From Buddleja alternifolia (lineage: Eukaryota > Streptophyta > Magnoliopsida > Lamiales > Scrophulariaceae): DNA of 64,000 bases. Positions 34,393-46,600 of this stretch are shown here, one piece after another. The stretch lies in the NCBI GenBank assembly GCA_019426215.1, contig CM033394.1:38872423-38936422 (forward strand), read 5' to 3'. How positions within the stretch are numbered: position 1 is the stretch's first letter; the number at the start of each line of letters is the position of its first letter. Position numbers and translations under genes: made by a program. Below the pieces are notes generated by a model. That model had not been told where the DNA came from, made no database searches, and saw only the letters and a list, made by a program, of their open reading frames with translations.

Positions 34393-35789
34393 TAAATTAT
34401 TGTTCATAGCGCGCAGCGCGCTACCCCAATGCGGGCTGTGCCCAACGATACTTATATATATGTATATTTAAATATATATATATGTATTAATAAATACTGG
34501 GTTTGACCCAATATACAAATTTGGCCTAATTTGTTAACTAATCCTTTCCCATTAAAATTTATTTTGTTTTTCTAAAATTTACATTGGATTTAATTTAATA
34601 GTTAAATTGGATTTAATTACATCACAAATTAATTAGAGTTAGTTTGTTGTTCCACAAGGCGATACAATAAATTAGATTTATTTTCTTTCAGGATCGAAAT
34701 TCGGTTTTCACAATAGTTAAGAATAAGTTAGACTTAGTTCTTAATAATAAATTAAATTAATTTATATATTTTTAAATTGAAATTAAATTCTTCTTTTTGT
34801 AATTAAATTGGATTACTTAATTATGAATTATTTTTCAATGCCAACATAATTTTGAATAGTTTATTTACTTGCTTTGATGTATGTTATGGTGGATGCATCC
34901 CATGGACTTAGGGTTTTATCGCTTCATTTTATCTGGGTTATAATGGACCGGTTTATGCCTCCAAGTTTGTATTTTATTTTCAGTAGAATTATGTATAGGG
35001 TGCTAATCAAGAAGATTAGATTTGATATAGGCCCATATCTCCTGATTGGCCTATTGGCTTAGACCAATCTAAAATGTCCATGAAATGTTTGTTGATAAAT
35101 TTACTAGGTTTTTCTATAATTGTATGGTTCAATTCGTTTTATTCCACACATGCGCGTAATAAATTAATGTGCAAAGTGAGGCCTTATGAAAATAATAAAT
35201 TCTCCCAAATTTAAGATACTAAGTAAGAAAGGGATATAGGATATCCTGACTCTCCATCAAATTTTGGGAGACGGAATTATGAATTATGTATGGTATCGTC
35301 CTGACTAATGGGGGTCATACGCTAATTTCATAGTTCAAATCTCTCTAAGTGCAGTTGATGACATCAATCGAAGCAAATCTCATCCCATTTACCGTTACAG
35401 GTTGCAAGATGAGATTCAATTGTTAGATCAATAGGAGTTGATGGGAAAGTACTTAGATGGATCACCACCGATCTTCTGTTACAGGCTGAGGTTAAGTGAT
35501 CCATGAGCCAAAAGTAGGATTGAACCATCAGTTGGACTGATTGGCGCTGAACACCACTTCAAAGATTCTAATAAGCCATATATCGAAACAAATTGCAACT
35601 CATTGAAATTTTTTAAGAACTCAACCACTCACTACGAAATCTATCCAACGAGATTTTCGTTCATTGTAGTGGTAGTGCAATGGTTTAAAAAATGTAGTGG
35701 GAGCCAAGTCGAATTAAAGTCCTAATTTACTTGGATACAACATAAGCATCTAATGAAATCTTGGTTTATTTTCTGCAGTTAAAAATATC
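34393..35789 (+). other. Copia B 5' leader, primer site not found
   Basis: It begins with a short GC-rich CATAGCGCGCAGCGCGCTAC patch, then AT-rich sequence. It shares segments with the leader of element A, such as the AATGTGCAAAGTGAGGCC and GGTTGCAAGATGAGATTC regions. No coding sequence is supported. The ORF at 34874-35062 has no domain. Confidence 0.6.
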
Positions 35790-36540
35790 TCTCTCATAAT
35801 AGTTAATAACACACTCAAAGTTTTGCTTGAAAAGAACATCTTGAATGGACAGAACTTCTCTGATTGGAGCACAGGATTGAAGACTGTCCTCAATGATAAA
35901 AATCTCGAGTATATGTTGGAATTGGATCGACCACCAAGATTTGGGGTCAACGAGGATGATTCGGTCAAAATAGCATACTCGGATTGGGTTTCTGATGCTC
36001 GTAGAGTCAGGGATTATATGTTGAGCTCTATGTGTGGCGAGTTGCAGCGTGCGCATGAGAATATGGATAGTCCTGCACTTGGAGGAGCTGTTCGAGGAAC
36101 ACGGAAAGTCTGTTAGATATTATTTATCTAAAGATCTATTCAACACAAAGATGAGAGAGCATGAGGACATTAAGCATCATGTTTTGAAAATGATCTCTAT
36201 GTTAGAGAGGCTGCGGTCTATGGAGTTCTACATGGATTTCCACCTTCAGGTGGACCTCATTCTCCAATCACTCCCTAGATCTTTCTCAGATTTTGTCATC
36301 AATTTTGACATGGATGACATTGAGGGATCACTTTCAGTACTCATGAGCAAGCTGATGATTGCACAACAACGAATGAAGGAAAAATGGGGTGCATTTAAGA
36401 TTCCTATTAATTCGAATAATACTGAATTGGCTGGGAAAATCAGAGAACCCAAAGTAATAAAACTTAGAAGTTTAAGACCAAGGGTCCAAAGAAGATAGAC
36501 ATGTGTCTTCACTGTCGTGAGATGGGACATTGGAAGCGCG
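35790..36540 (+). pseudogene. gag: Copia B gag (frameshifted)
   Basis: The frame at 35823-36116 gives LLEKNILNGQNFSDW, YMLELDRPPRFG and DYMLSSMCGELQRAHENMD. The capsid then continues in the frame at 36034-36498 with LEELFEEHGKSVRYYLSKDL, LILQSLPRSFSDFVINF and a basic tail, so one frameshift lies near 36060. A third frame at 36498-36540 holds CLHCREMGHWKRES, a zinc knuckle whose last Cys is Ser. In order and sequence it matches gag of element A. Confidence 0.85.
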
Positions 36541-37960
36541 AAAGCGGAGATTACTTCAGGTATAGAACTTAATATTTTAGAAACAAATTGTTCTATTACT
36601 ATTTTTTCTACTTCTTGGATTCTAGACTCTGGAACTAGTGCTCACATATGTATTTTGAATCAAGAGTTGGAAAGAAGTAGGAAGCTGGAGGACAAACAAA
36701 TGGTGATCAATGTTGGCAGCGAGCATAGTGTAGCAGCCACACACATTAGGACCACTTCTATTAAATTATTGTCTGGACATTGTCTACATTTAGATGATTG
36801 CCTTGTTTTGCCCAATGGGCTTAAGAATATTGTTTCAATTCGTGTTTTGGTCAGGAAAGGTTATTTATTTTCCTTTATGAATAATTCTTGTGACATTTAT
36901 TTTAGAAATAAATGTGTTGGTAGTGCATATTTGATAAATGGTTTATATTATGTTAATGTCCAAAATAATTGCAATATTAATGATGTAACAAGAAAGCGCA
37001 ATTTGTATGATACGTATCTAAGACAACTATGACACTTAAGATTAGGTCATGTCGGGGAACATAGACTACACAAGTTAAAAAAGGATGCAGTCATAAACTC
37101 ATTGGGATCGGATCCCTATCCTACTTGTGAGTCTTGTATTCAAGGCAAGATGACCAAATCCCCCGTCTCCGGAAATTTTGAAAAAGCCTCTGAGGTCTTA
37201 GGACTAATTCATACTAATGTGTGCGACCCTTTTGGAAATGTGGCCCGCAGTGGTTTTCAATACTTCATAACATTTACTGATGACCATTCTTGGAATGGTT
37301 ATGTGTATCTAATGAAGTACAAGTCTGAATCAGTTGAAAAATTCATTGAAGTCAAGACTTTAGTCGAAAACCAAACCGGGCATCATGTCAAAACACTTCG
37401 GTCTGACCATGGTGGTGAATATGTGAGTGCCCAATTTGACCAGTTCTTATGAGAACATGGCATATTGTTACAGCTTACTCCTCCAGCCACTCCACAATTA
37501 AATGGCATAGCAGAGCGAAGGAACAGAACACTGTTGGACATGGTTCAATCCATGCTCAGCTACACGAATTTGCCCATTTCATTGTGGGGGCATGCGCTAC
37601 TCACAACTGCTCACATTTTGAATAGATGTCCCTCCAAATCTGTTCCTAAAACACCATATCAGATATGGCGTGGAAGGAAGCCTAATCTGAAACACAAAAA
37701 AATATAGGGTTACCCAGCTTATGTGAAAAAGACGAAGGCAGAGAAATTAGAGGCTAGGTCCTTGAAAGAATGATTTGTTGGTTATCCCGAGGATTCCATG
37801 GGATACGTATTCTACCTTCATGATGATCAAAGGATCATCGTAGCCTTACAAGCAATCTTTCTCGAAGAAGAATTTGTTCGAGAAGGTGGAGCTGGTTGGA
37901 AAATTGTTCTAGAAGAACAAAATAAATATCCTTTGGAAGACACTGTTTAATAGACCCAAC
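36541..37960 (+). pseudogene. pol: Copia B pol: protease, GAG-pre-integrase, integrase (dead)
   Basis: The protease motif WILDSGTSAHIC is intact (36616-36650). GAG-pre-integrase follows to about 37140, with a stop at 37030 and the zinc-type CESCIQGKM. In the integrase core (37102-37452) the first acidic residue is lost: HTNVCDPF where relatives have HTDVCGPF. The second (LRSDHGGEY) and the Glu of IAERRNRT (37465-37707) remain. Stops occur at 37452 and 37707, then GYPEDSMGYVFYL appears near 37790. Confidence 0.87.
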
Positions 37961-37971
37961 CTGAACCAGCA

Positions 37972-39666
37972 ATGACACAGCCGTCAACGCGAAGGTCTAC
38001 TAGAGTATCTCAACTGCCTGAGAGATATGGTTATTTGCTACAAGGAGAGCATAATCTGTATGAAGTAGCGGAAGGAAACGATGGAGAAGATCCCTCTAGC
38101 TATGACCAAGCAATGACGGAGATGGATTCTGCAAAGTGGCATGAAGCTATGAAAGTAGAAATGGATTCGATGTATTTGAACTAAGTCTGGACTCTAACAG
38201 ATCGACCCAAAGGTATGGTACCCATTGGATGCAAATGGATCTATAAGAGAAAGATTGGTCTGGATGGCGAGGTAGATACCTATAGGGCCAGGCTAGTAGC
38301 GAAAGGGTATAGTCAAAAAGAGGGCATTGACTATGCGAAAATGTTTTTGCCTGTAGCTATGATCAAATCCATTAGAATTCTACTTACCATAGCTGCATAC
38401 CTAGATTATGAAATCTGGCAAATGGATGTGAAAATTGTATTCCTAAATGGGTTCCTCGAGGAGGAAATGTATATGGAACAGCCCAAGGGTTTCATATTAA
38501 ATGTGAATTCTCATAAGGTCTGTAAATTGAATAGGTCCATTTATGGACTTCAGCCGGCCTCTCGCAGTTGAAACCTTCATTTTGATGAGGAAGTACAAAG
38601 CTATGGCTTCATAAAAAATGAGGATGAACTATGTGTCTACAAAAAGGTCAGTGGTAGCAAGATCTCATTCTTGGTGCTATACGTAAATGATATTCTACTT
38701 ATAGGGAATGATGTAGGTCTACTAACTTTGATTAAGACATGACTTTCAAGCACATTCTCCATGAAAGACTTGGGAGAAGCTACCTACATCCTGAGAATTC
38801 GCATCTACAGGGATAGATTGAATAAGATGATAAGTCTTTCCCAAGTCCTCTACTTAGAGAAAATTCTAAAGCGATTTGGGATGGAGAACTCTAAAAGAGG
38901 TCTTTTGCCCATGAGACATGGAATTCATCTCTCTAAAAAGATGAGTCTCAAAAGTGAGGAAGATCGAAGGGAGATGAGCACAGTTCACCATACCTCGGCA
39001 ATGGGAAGTCTCATGTACACAATGTTATGCATGAGGCCAGATCTTGCTTATGTTGTGAGCCTGGTGAGTAGGTTACAAGCTAACCCAGGCAAAGAGCATT
39101 GAATTGCCGTGAAGTCTATCTTGAAGTACTTAATAAGAACAAAAGATATGATTCTCATATATGGTAATAGAGAAATGAAAGTGGATGGTTACACCGATTC
39201 AGATTTTTAATCTGACATCGATGACCTAAAGTCCATTTCTAGGTTCATGTTCACTCTAAACAGTGGAACAGTGTCTTGGAAAAGTTCTAAGCAAAGCACA
39301 ACTGCTGATTCCACTACTGAAACTAAATACGTGGCAGCCTCACAGACAGCCAAAGAAGCTATTTGGATTAAGAAGTTCATGGCAGAACTTCAAGTTGTTC
39401 CTAGTATAGAGCTGCCATTGCCACTTTGGTGTGACAACAATGGAGCCATCGCGAAAGCTAGAGAACCAAGGTCTCACAATAAATCCAAACACATAAAGAG
39501 GAGATATCACATTATTCGAGAAATCGTTGGAAGAGGCGACATTGCTGTGCAGAAAATAGCCTCAGCAGACAATGTGGCTGACCCACTCACTAAGCCATTG
39601 GCGCAGGCGGTGCTAGAGCAACATCTCGATAAGATGGGTATTAGATACCATAGCAATTGGCATTGA
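37972..39666 (+). pseudogene. pol: Copia B pol: reverse transcriptase and RNase H (dead)
   Basis: Frames at 37972-38184, 38215-38571, 38761-39102 and 39247-39666 are one RT-RNase H with several stops. Motifs: LDGEVDTYRARLVAKGYSQ, MDVKIVFLNGFLEEEMYMEQ, then LVLYVNDILLIGND near 38665, where the second Asp position of the YVDD box is changed (YVND). RNase H follows, with TADSTTETKYVAA and WCDNNGAI, ending HSNWH and TGA at 39664-39666. The polypurine tract AAGTGGGAGA comes next. Confidence 0.88.
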
Positions 39667-39681
39667 GTGTAAGTGGGAGAT

Positions 39682-41279
39682 TGTTAGGTATATGCCCTAG
39701 ATGCCAATGAGTAAAAATAGATTGTATAGGGTATCTAATTATGTTGTATGAACTTATCGTTAATAAAGGCATTTATTCTTTTGTTCATACAAAGCTTCAT
39801 GACATTAACAAGTATTGAACAAGTAGTCCATGTGAATCAAGGTTGACTCTTCACCCTTTATGGAATAAACAAGTGGCACGGAGAGAGTCTGACACCTGAT
39901 GACTTAAAATGGGTCCGCAAGTTAAGAAATCTTAACTGGGCGTTAAGATTCGACTTGTATGCCACATGCTTTGACAAAGAGTGTCTATCGAACACTATTG
40001 GATGGTGAGAGCACAAGCCATAGATATACCAATGGAATTGATATATTCGAACACGGCTCGTAGCAATCCGATCACATGGGTATTTACTCAGTGACTGTCA
40101 ATGATCGAATTTCTGATCATAATAGTATGCATGAGCCTTAGACCTGAGGGGCACGATCAATGTACTTATGTTGTTGAATCTGTTACTAAAGTAGTTAGGC
40201 CCAAATCACCCTTTGGTGGGTCCAACCTCGAAGTGCGATCTCAATGAGTCAAGTAACACTTGTAAGTGATTGCCAAGATGGGATTCACTACATCGATAGT
40301 AAACGAGAAAGTATCCTGTGCAATCATAGGCAAATGAAATTATAAAGCTTTGGCCAAAGCAATGAAACTAACTCGTGTAAGACACGGAGGGTAGTTTGGT
40401 AATTTTATCATGCTATGATCTGATGCACAGTATCAAGTATTGTGAGTTTGACATAAACCATGACTCTCACTTGATTGTGATACGTCAGTGAAGGGCTTAT
40501 ACTCATACGGTATTTATGATCCAGAGGTTCGTAAATGATGCAATTATTTCATACTTGATTGGGTTACGATGTGAGTCCACGAGACTGGCTAGGTGATACT
40601 CACACCCTTTGGTATCCTCCTATTGACAATTGAGATGAACCTAAAAAGTTGCGCTATAAGAAATAAGCAAGATATCTTTTTGTGTAAATAATTTATCTTT
40701 TGGAAAGACCAATTAAATAGGATGGATTGATTTAATTGGTGAATCAATAATTCAAATATTTAATTAGATTAAATTTAATTAATTAATTGGAATGAATTAA
40801 TTTTATGTATATATATATTATTTGGATTTAAATTAAATATATTTATTAAAAGATTGACTAAGTTGACTGGGCCAACTTAGCCCATCATGGACGTCCAATA
40901 GGGGCCTGGGAGACGCCCCACTTAGGCTTTAAGTTTGAGGATTATTTAGTCCTCAAACTATCAAGCTAAACCAAACCCAAGAACACAATACACAAAAAAA
41001 GAAAAGGAAAATCCTCTCCCCTGTACTCTTCCTAGCCGTCCACCATCATTAAAGGAGTGTCCCGGGGAGCTTTTGAAGGTTTGTTTCGCTTGGGGCTTTA
41101 GAGACAAGAATTCATCAGAGTAGCTGTTACGCGAATTGCAAATAAACGAATCAAAAGGTATTTGATTTTGTTTATGTTTTTCATAAAATTATTGAAAATC
41201 ATCAAACCTACGTTAAAGTGATTAGACTCTAGGAATCCTTTTATTTCCGCTGCGTTTTTCATTCAAAGGATTCCTAACA
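39682..41279 (+). repeat. 3' LTR of copia B (complete)
   Basis: 1598 bases, TGTTAGG to CCTAACA, directly after the polypurine tract AAGTGGGAGAT (39671-39681). It is the reference copy for the family's LTR here. Confidence 0.92.
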
Positions 41280-41792
41280 TTGTTGACATTTTGGACTGGT
41301 AGCCGCAGCTATCAAACCTGTTCGTAGTCAATGCACTTCATACGACCCTTTCGCGACTCCGGATCTCCCCGACCCATTTCGTCTTCACCTTTGCTCTATT
41401 TGGCTATATTTTTTGGTCTCAATCCTAGTTTTGACCCGACTCCACTATATCCCAACAATACCAAGCAAATACACACAACTTTAATACGTATAGTAGAATT
41501 TATGGAAAATTATTAAAAAACCCTCAAAATAATCTTTTATATTCAAAACATTCATGATAATATGTTTCAATTGAAAAAACTCCATCCTGTTCCACCAACT
41601 TTTGATTAAAACAACCCAAAAATAGTTTAATAAATTTATTACCATTGGTCGTCAAGATTAAGAATATTCACTAGTACTTTTGTATTGAAATTTATTTATT
41701 TAAAACATTTACATTGATAATTGATGTCAATTAAGATTTTAATTTTAATTTTACTAATTATTTTAACATTTTTGAGAATTAATAAAAGGGTA
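41280..41792. other. Unassigned intergenic DNA
   Basis: About 500 bases of low-copy-looking sequence with no recognisable coding region, becoming AT-rich after 41460. The ORF at 41331-41516 has no domain. Confidence 0.5.
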
Positions 41793-42243
41793 TATAGATA
41801 AGGAAAAATTACAAGAACACCCCTCACTTTTGAAAAATTACAAGGACACTCCCTGTCAGCGTCTGACATATCCGGAATATGTAAAAAAGCCCAATTTATA
41901 CTTTAAAAAGCATATTCCGGAGTGTATATATATATATATGTCACAAACAAGCATATTATATATATATAGACATACGTGAAATATTTATACAACACAAATG
42001 GGCTAAGCTTTTACGGTGGCGGCAGCTGCTTCGGCGGCGGCCCTAGTCTACTTGGCTCACAATGGGAACTCGAAGACAAACCGATTCACCATTAGCCAAC
42101 AGTTCAATGACTTCTGCCAGAGAGTTTGGGGGAGTTTGGGGAGGAGGTCATTCTGAACTTGTGGGTGCGGCTTTGTTTTGTTTGGGGGAAGGGGGGCTGG
42201 ATAAGGCACGCTTTGGGGGGAGTTTTGGGCAGGGTATTTGGAC

Positions 42244-42807
42244 CATGGTTCAAAGTTTTGGCCGATATCCGATAATATCGATTGATATGTATCCGATTGG
42301 CCCTTGCCAATTAGATAATATAGCGCGATATCTAATATTATCTGAGGTTATACATATTGCCGATAACATCTGATAATATCGGATGATATTTCCGATACGA
42401 TGATATTATAAGTCATATCAAGATATTATCAGCGATAATATTGGCTAATATTGGACATCTCGGATATTATTTTCAAGAACAAATTTTTTGTAAATATGCT
42501 TTAGGGTATATTATTACATATTCCTTGAAAACTTATGATATAATTATCAAAGTCTCTTTTCTATTACAAATTTAGGTTCGACAATAATATTATATTTAAT
42601 AAATTTATATCTAATGTGATATTTTCTTTTACAAATTAATGGAAACTTTTGTTTTCAATTTATTCTACAATTATATAATTTTTTTATAAATTTTTTTGCA
42701 ACCTATCATGCGTTATTTTGTATCGCCCGATAATATCCTGATACGCCGCGACCGATATGGAACAACACTTGCCGATGTTATCATCGATACCGCAACATTG
42801 AACCATG
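42244..42807. mobile_element. hAT-like MITE, 564 bases
   Basis: Starts CATGGTTCAA and ends TTGAACCATG, an exact 10-base inverted repeat. It is flanked by ATTTGGAC (42236-42243) and ATCTGGAC (42808-42815), an 8-base duplication with one change, as expected for hAT elements. The interior is rich in CGATAATATCGG-type motifs and has no coding capacity. Its insertion splits the GC-rich segment around it. Confidence 0.78.
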
Positions 42808-42965
42808 ATCTGGACGACTGGGGTTGGAGATGTAGGCGTGTGGTGGTGGTGTTGCTTGTGTGGAGGATTTGCATGTGGTATGATGGTGGGTGTAACGGTG
42901 GCTACGGTTTCGGTCGAGAAGGGTTGGCGGCAATTTAAGGGATTGGGGGTTTGACAGAGTTGGGT

Positions 42966-43027
42966 TTAGGAAATCTGGAGGTGGAGGTGGAGGTGGAGGT
43001 CGAGGTGGAGGTGGAGGTGGTGGTGGC
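42966..43027 (+). repeat. (GGTGGA)n simple repeat
   Basis: A run of GGAGGTGGAGGTGG-type hexamers within the GC-rich part of the candidate inverted-repeat element. Confidence 0.9.
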
Positions 43028-43099
43028 TAAGGTTTTGGTGAGGAAGAAGAGGAAGGGTACAGAAAAAGAAAAGGAAAAAGGAAAGAGAAAAACATAATA

Positions 43100-44035
43100 A
43101 ATCTGATTAAGAATTATTATTAAAAAATAATAATTACTAATGTAATAATGAATATTGAATCAATTGTTAATTAATAATTAGTTAAAGGAGTTTATATCGG
43201 CACTTCAACTTTTGATAAAAGCACTCCACATTTATTTTAAACTAATTCAATGGACTATAATACTCTAAATGTATACCATGAAATTCTTATCAAGTTTTTA
43301 AACTAATTATATTTTCTAAATAACTTTATTTTTAAATCTGCTGAACTTTCTTCGGTAAACTTTTTTGAAAATAATACAAAAGAAAATTGCCCAGTTTCTC
43401 AAGCATGTTTTCCTAATGCAATTTTGAACATATAATGATGAATCTTAAGAACAACTACTTTTTATTTCATGCAATAAGACTAATTATTTTGCCATAGATA
43501 TTCAGACCCCAATATAAGTGCATCCAAGTCACTCAAATAATATGTGTTGCTAATTTATTCCATAGTAACTATTTATAATTACTATAACATAAAATGCCTA
43601 AAAACTAGGGAAGATGTAAAAATATTTGTCATGTGATATTGCATTTAGTTAGTATGAGTGAACTCAATTTCTCCACCTAGAAACATGTTTATTTTTAATT
43701 TTTGTTAGAATTAATTAAACATGTCCAATATAAAACAACATTTATTCTAATTTGAATTAAAATAAGAAAATAATTTTCTGTTATATCTGTATATTTTTCT
43801 TTATTCCTTCTTCTCATATTGGTAGATATCCATCAACAAATTTTAATTTTATAAACTATCGAGTTACGAAATATTTATCTTTATATTTTAATTAGAAAAG
43901 TGCTAGAAAATTACTTTGTCAAATTAAATGATGAAATTATATTTAATAGGATGAGAGGCATTTTTGTCCACTATATGATATTTAAATAAAAATGGAGTGC
44001 TATTAACACACTTTGGAGTGCCTTTATCAATTTTC
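43100..44035. other. AT-rich interior of the candidate inverted-repeat element
   Basis: No ORF of note and no recognised motif. Confidence 0.5.
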
Positions 44036-44054
44036 ATTAGTTAATTACTTACCT

Positions 44055-44258
44055 ATTTAGCTGGATTAGTTGGTAAGAATGGGCCACATCCTCTCAGAAG
44101 CTTGTGTATTCGATTCCCTCTACCAACGTGAGGACTGTGTTAATGGGTAATCTGTAAGTACCTCTGTAAGCGACCTATGGTTCAGGAGGCATCCCTGGTC
44201 CTTGTAGGTGACCGGAGCCAAAACTACCTAAACTTTTATTAACCCAAAAAAAATAAAA
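44055..44258 (+). mobile_element. tRNA-derived SINE
   Basis: A polymerase III A-box-like stretch, TTAGCTGGATTAGTTGGTAA (44059-44078), is followed about 40 bases on by a B-box-like TATTCGATTCCC (44107-44118). A GC-moderate body and an A-rich tail (CCCAAAAAAAATAAAAAA, ending near 44258) complete it. This order is that of plant tRNA-derived SINEs. A TTAGTT on each side is a weak candidate duplication. It depends on LINE machinery. Confidence 0.75.
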
Positions 44259-44900
44259 AATTAGTTGTTTGTTCTATCATTTAGGTGATTAGAAATGACT
44301 CAAGTAATTAGTTGTATTTTTTATAAGTACTGTAATTAACGAAATATTCAGTCTATTGTTAGTTATAGTTATTTGACAATAATAAAAAATTACTTAATTA
44401 ATAATTTTTTAATTTAAAGATTTTGAAATTGTTTATAATTGTTTTTTTTTAAAAAAAATTGTGTTTTGAAAAATATAGTTAGTTGATTTTCGCTATCATT
44501 ACTATAATTGATGAAAAATATAATCTATTGTTAGTTAGTAATTTTGTGATTGTAATTTAACAAGCATCATTCAATGAAAAAACTTACTTAATTGATTATT
44601 TGAATAATTATTTTTTATTTGAATAGTTAATTAATGATCTAATGTTTAAGGTGATTAAATAATTCAAATAAAAAAATTCCAGTTAGTTAGATAATCTTAT
44701 TTGCACCATTCAACACAAAGTTACTTAATTGATTATTTAAATAATTATTTTATTATTTGAATACTTAAATATATCAAATACTAATTATCTAGTTACTTAA
44801 CTAATTATTTTGAATGTTTTAGATAATTAAAATTAATTATTTATTACTTGTTCCATTAATTTTCTTTTATTTGGAACAATACTAGCTAGTTAGTGTTTTC
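44259..44900. other. Highly AT-rich sequence, nothing recognised
   Basis: Repeated short motifs such as TTACTTAATTGATTATTTGAAT. No coding region. Confidence 0.5.
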
Positions 44901-45360
44901 TTACTAAAACACCCCCTTCAATGTTACCTAATTACAAGTACACCCCTAGGGGTATTATCGTTATAAGAAAATTGACAAAAATTGGTCAGAGTCAACTCCA
45001 GGGGTTAAATGGGTATTGTTTAGATGACATCAGCTTTTTCCAGACCGAAAAACCTCCCAGGGGGTGTTTGTATAAGGGCCCACGCCCTGACAGGGGAGGT
45101 TTGTGTAATTACAAGACTCAAATGGGTTTTTGAGTAATTTGCACTAAAGTGAGGGGGATTTTTTGTAATTTATTCTATAGATAGTTAGCATGTTAAAGTC
45201 AAAATAAATTATATAAAAATTTGAATATTATTATTAAAAAATAAAATTTTATCTATACAACTTATCAATTTGAAAATTTAAAACAAAAAGATATCGCTAA
45301 GAAAAATCAAATGATACCTGAGAATTCGTGTAATTACCGTAATACTCTTAGACATTTTTG

Positions 45361-46600
45361 GTGCACATCATAATGCCCCCACTCCCGGGGTGTACCATAT
45401 AGGATACCCAGGAGTAGAAATATGTTCGTGTGAATGGCAAGCTTCGTCGCCTTGGGGGGTCTACCACTTCACCCTTTTGAAGGGGGATATCTTAAGTGTT
45501 ATCTTGAGGTAACGTAGGTGTTGACTTAAGCAACACCCATAGCTACCTTGGAATCTAACGTCTCGGCTCGAGCGCCACGAGGTTGGATGCCTCGGGGTCG
45601 AGTGCTGTGAGGTCGGACGCCTAGGGGTCGGATACCTCAAAATTCCAAAGTGTACGAGGTATCTCGATTTCAGTATGCATTTCATGTCTTATGGGGGAGC
45701 TTGTGCTTCACCCACATGAAGCTTGTCATCTCGAAGGAGACTTAGAATTTTGAGGCCTCTATCTAGGGTTTCAGCACCCCGGAAGGGACCTATAATTTTT
45801 CTAGACCTCAATCTGGGTATTTGTACTTTAGAGGGGACATAGAATTTATTAGATTGGCCTTTTCCCCAAGGTGGAGGGGCAAGGGTCGTTGACTTGTTGC
45901 GAGAGGGTAAGAGCTTTTGCTTCTAGGCGAGAATGCAGGGTCCTTTGCCTCAAGAGGGGCAAAGTTCTTAGCTCTATGGCGAGTAGGCAAGGTCCTTTGC
46001 CTCAAGGTAAGGGGGCAAAGCCCTTAGCCTCTATGGTGAATGGGTAAGGGCTTTTGCCTCGAAGTGAGGAGCACAGTCATTGGCCTCTATGTGTAGAGGT
46101 CGTTTTTTAGCCAACACTTAATTGATTCACTTCATGACCTCTCCGCCCTTATAAAGCGTATTTACTGGGGTCATCACATTTTTACCGGGGGGCGTCAAGC
46201 CTTGTTTGCGGAGCCCGGGGGTGCCGAGTGGCGGCCCCGAGGAGTTGATCTCGTGGTCGGGCCTCGGGGCACATTGCCTCGTGGCTTAGCCGCGGGGCAT
46301 AGCGCCTCGTGGCCTTTCCGCGAGGCATCCTTTTTTCTTCATAGGGCCTGATGTACCTCGGGGTTTTATTTCGGGGCATGACGTCAAAGTTGGCTTGGCC
46401 CTCGTTGATTTTTGTTGATCCTTTTTTACTTGCAAAAAATTTTGCTTGTGCTATCGAATCTGATAAACGATAGCATCTATAAAAAGGCTTATTTCTAATC
46501 AAACCCCCTATTTTTCATAAGATTTATGAGCTCTTCCTCCTCTGTGGCTTCACGAGCTCTAGCAGTGTGTACCCCATGGCCTTATGAGCATTGGAAGGGG
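45361..46600. repeat. GC-richer non-coding block, left part, with a 52-56 base minisatellite
   Basis: Composition changes sharply near 45360. About 45899-46080 holds 3-4 diverged units of the form GGTCCTTTGCCTCAAG...GGGGCAAAG at 52-56 base spacing. Around 46200-46320 there are CCTCGTGGC/GCGGGGCAT repeats. On -, CTTTATAAGGGCGGAG (46146-46161) looks like a TATA region. Short ORFs (45461-45685, 46182-46502) are Arg-rich artefacts. It may be the LTR or untranslated part of an unclassified retroelement. Confidence 0.5.

Larger units (their letters stand above)
32915..41279 (+). mobile_element. Copia element B, plus strand (split at its left LTR by CACTA)
   Basis: Left LTR, leader, gag, pol and right LTR lie in copia order on +, all in the same family as elements A and C. 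The right LTR is whole (39682-41279). The left LTR lacks its first ~80 bases beyond the CACTA insertion, and its extreme 3' end with the primer site. Catalytic residues of integrase and RT are changed and frames are broken, so it is inactive. Confidence 0.88.
41801..45175. mobile_element. Candidate terminal-inverted-repeat DNA element (3.4 kb)
   Basis: The left end AAATTACAAGAACACCCCTC then ACTTT (from 41806) matches the reverse complement of the right end, AAATTACAAAAAATCCCCCT then CACTTT (to about 45171). Weaker similarity (CTCCCTGTCAG) extends further inward. TATAGATA flanks both sides (41793-41800 and 45176-45183), a possible 8-base duplication. No transposase is seen. It contains a GC-rich segment (42000-43060), a MITE and a SINE. 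Alternative: the right end alone (44905-45173) is a small MITE of the same family. Confidence 0.45.

Noticed and set aside
42062..42938. Gly/Trp-rich ORFs as a real gene split by the MITE.
   Set aside because: Rejoining across the 8-base duplication gives no recognisable protein; only capture of a fragment remains possible.
44055..44258. Possible tRNA gene from A- and B-box-like motifs.
   Set aside because: No cloverleaf beyond the boxes; the extended body and A-rich tail fit a tRNA-derived SINE.
46182..46502. 106-codon Arg/Pro-rich ORF on -.
   Set aside because: No domain, inside a repeat block with GCC/CGG word repeats.
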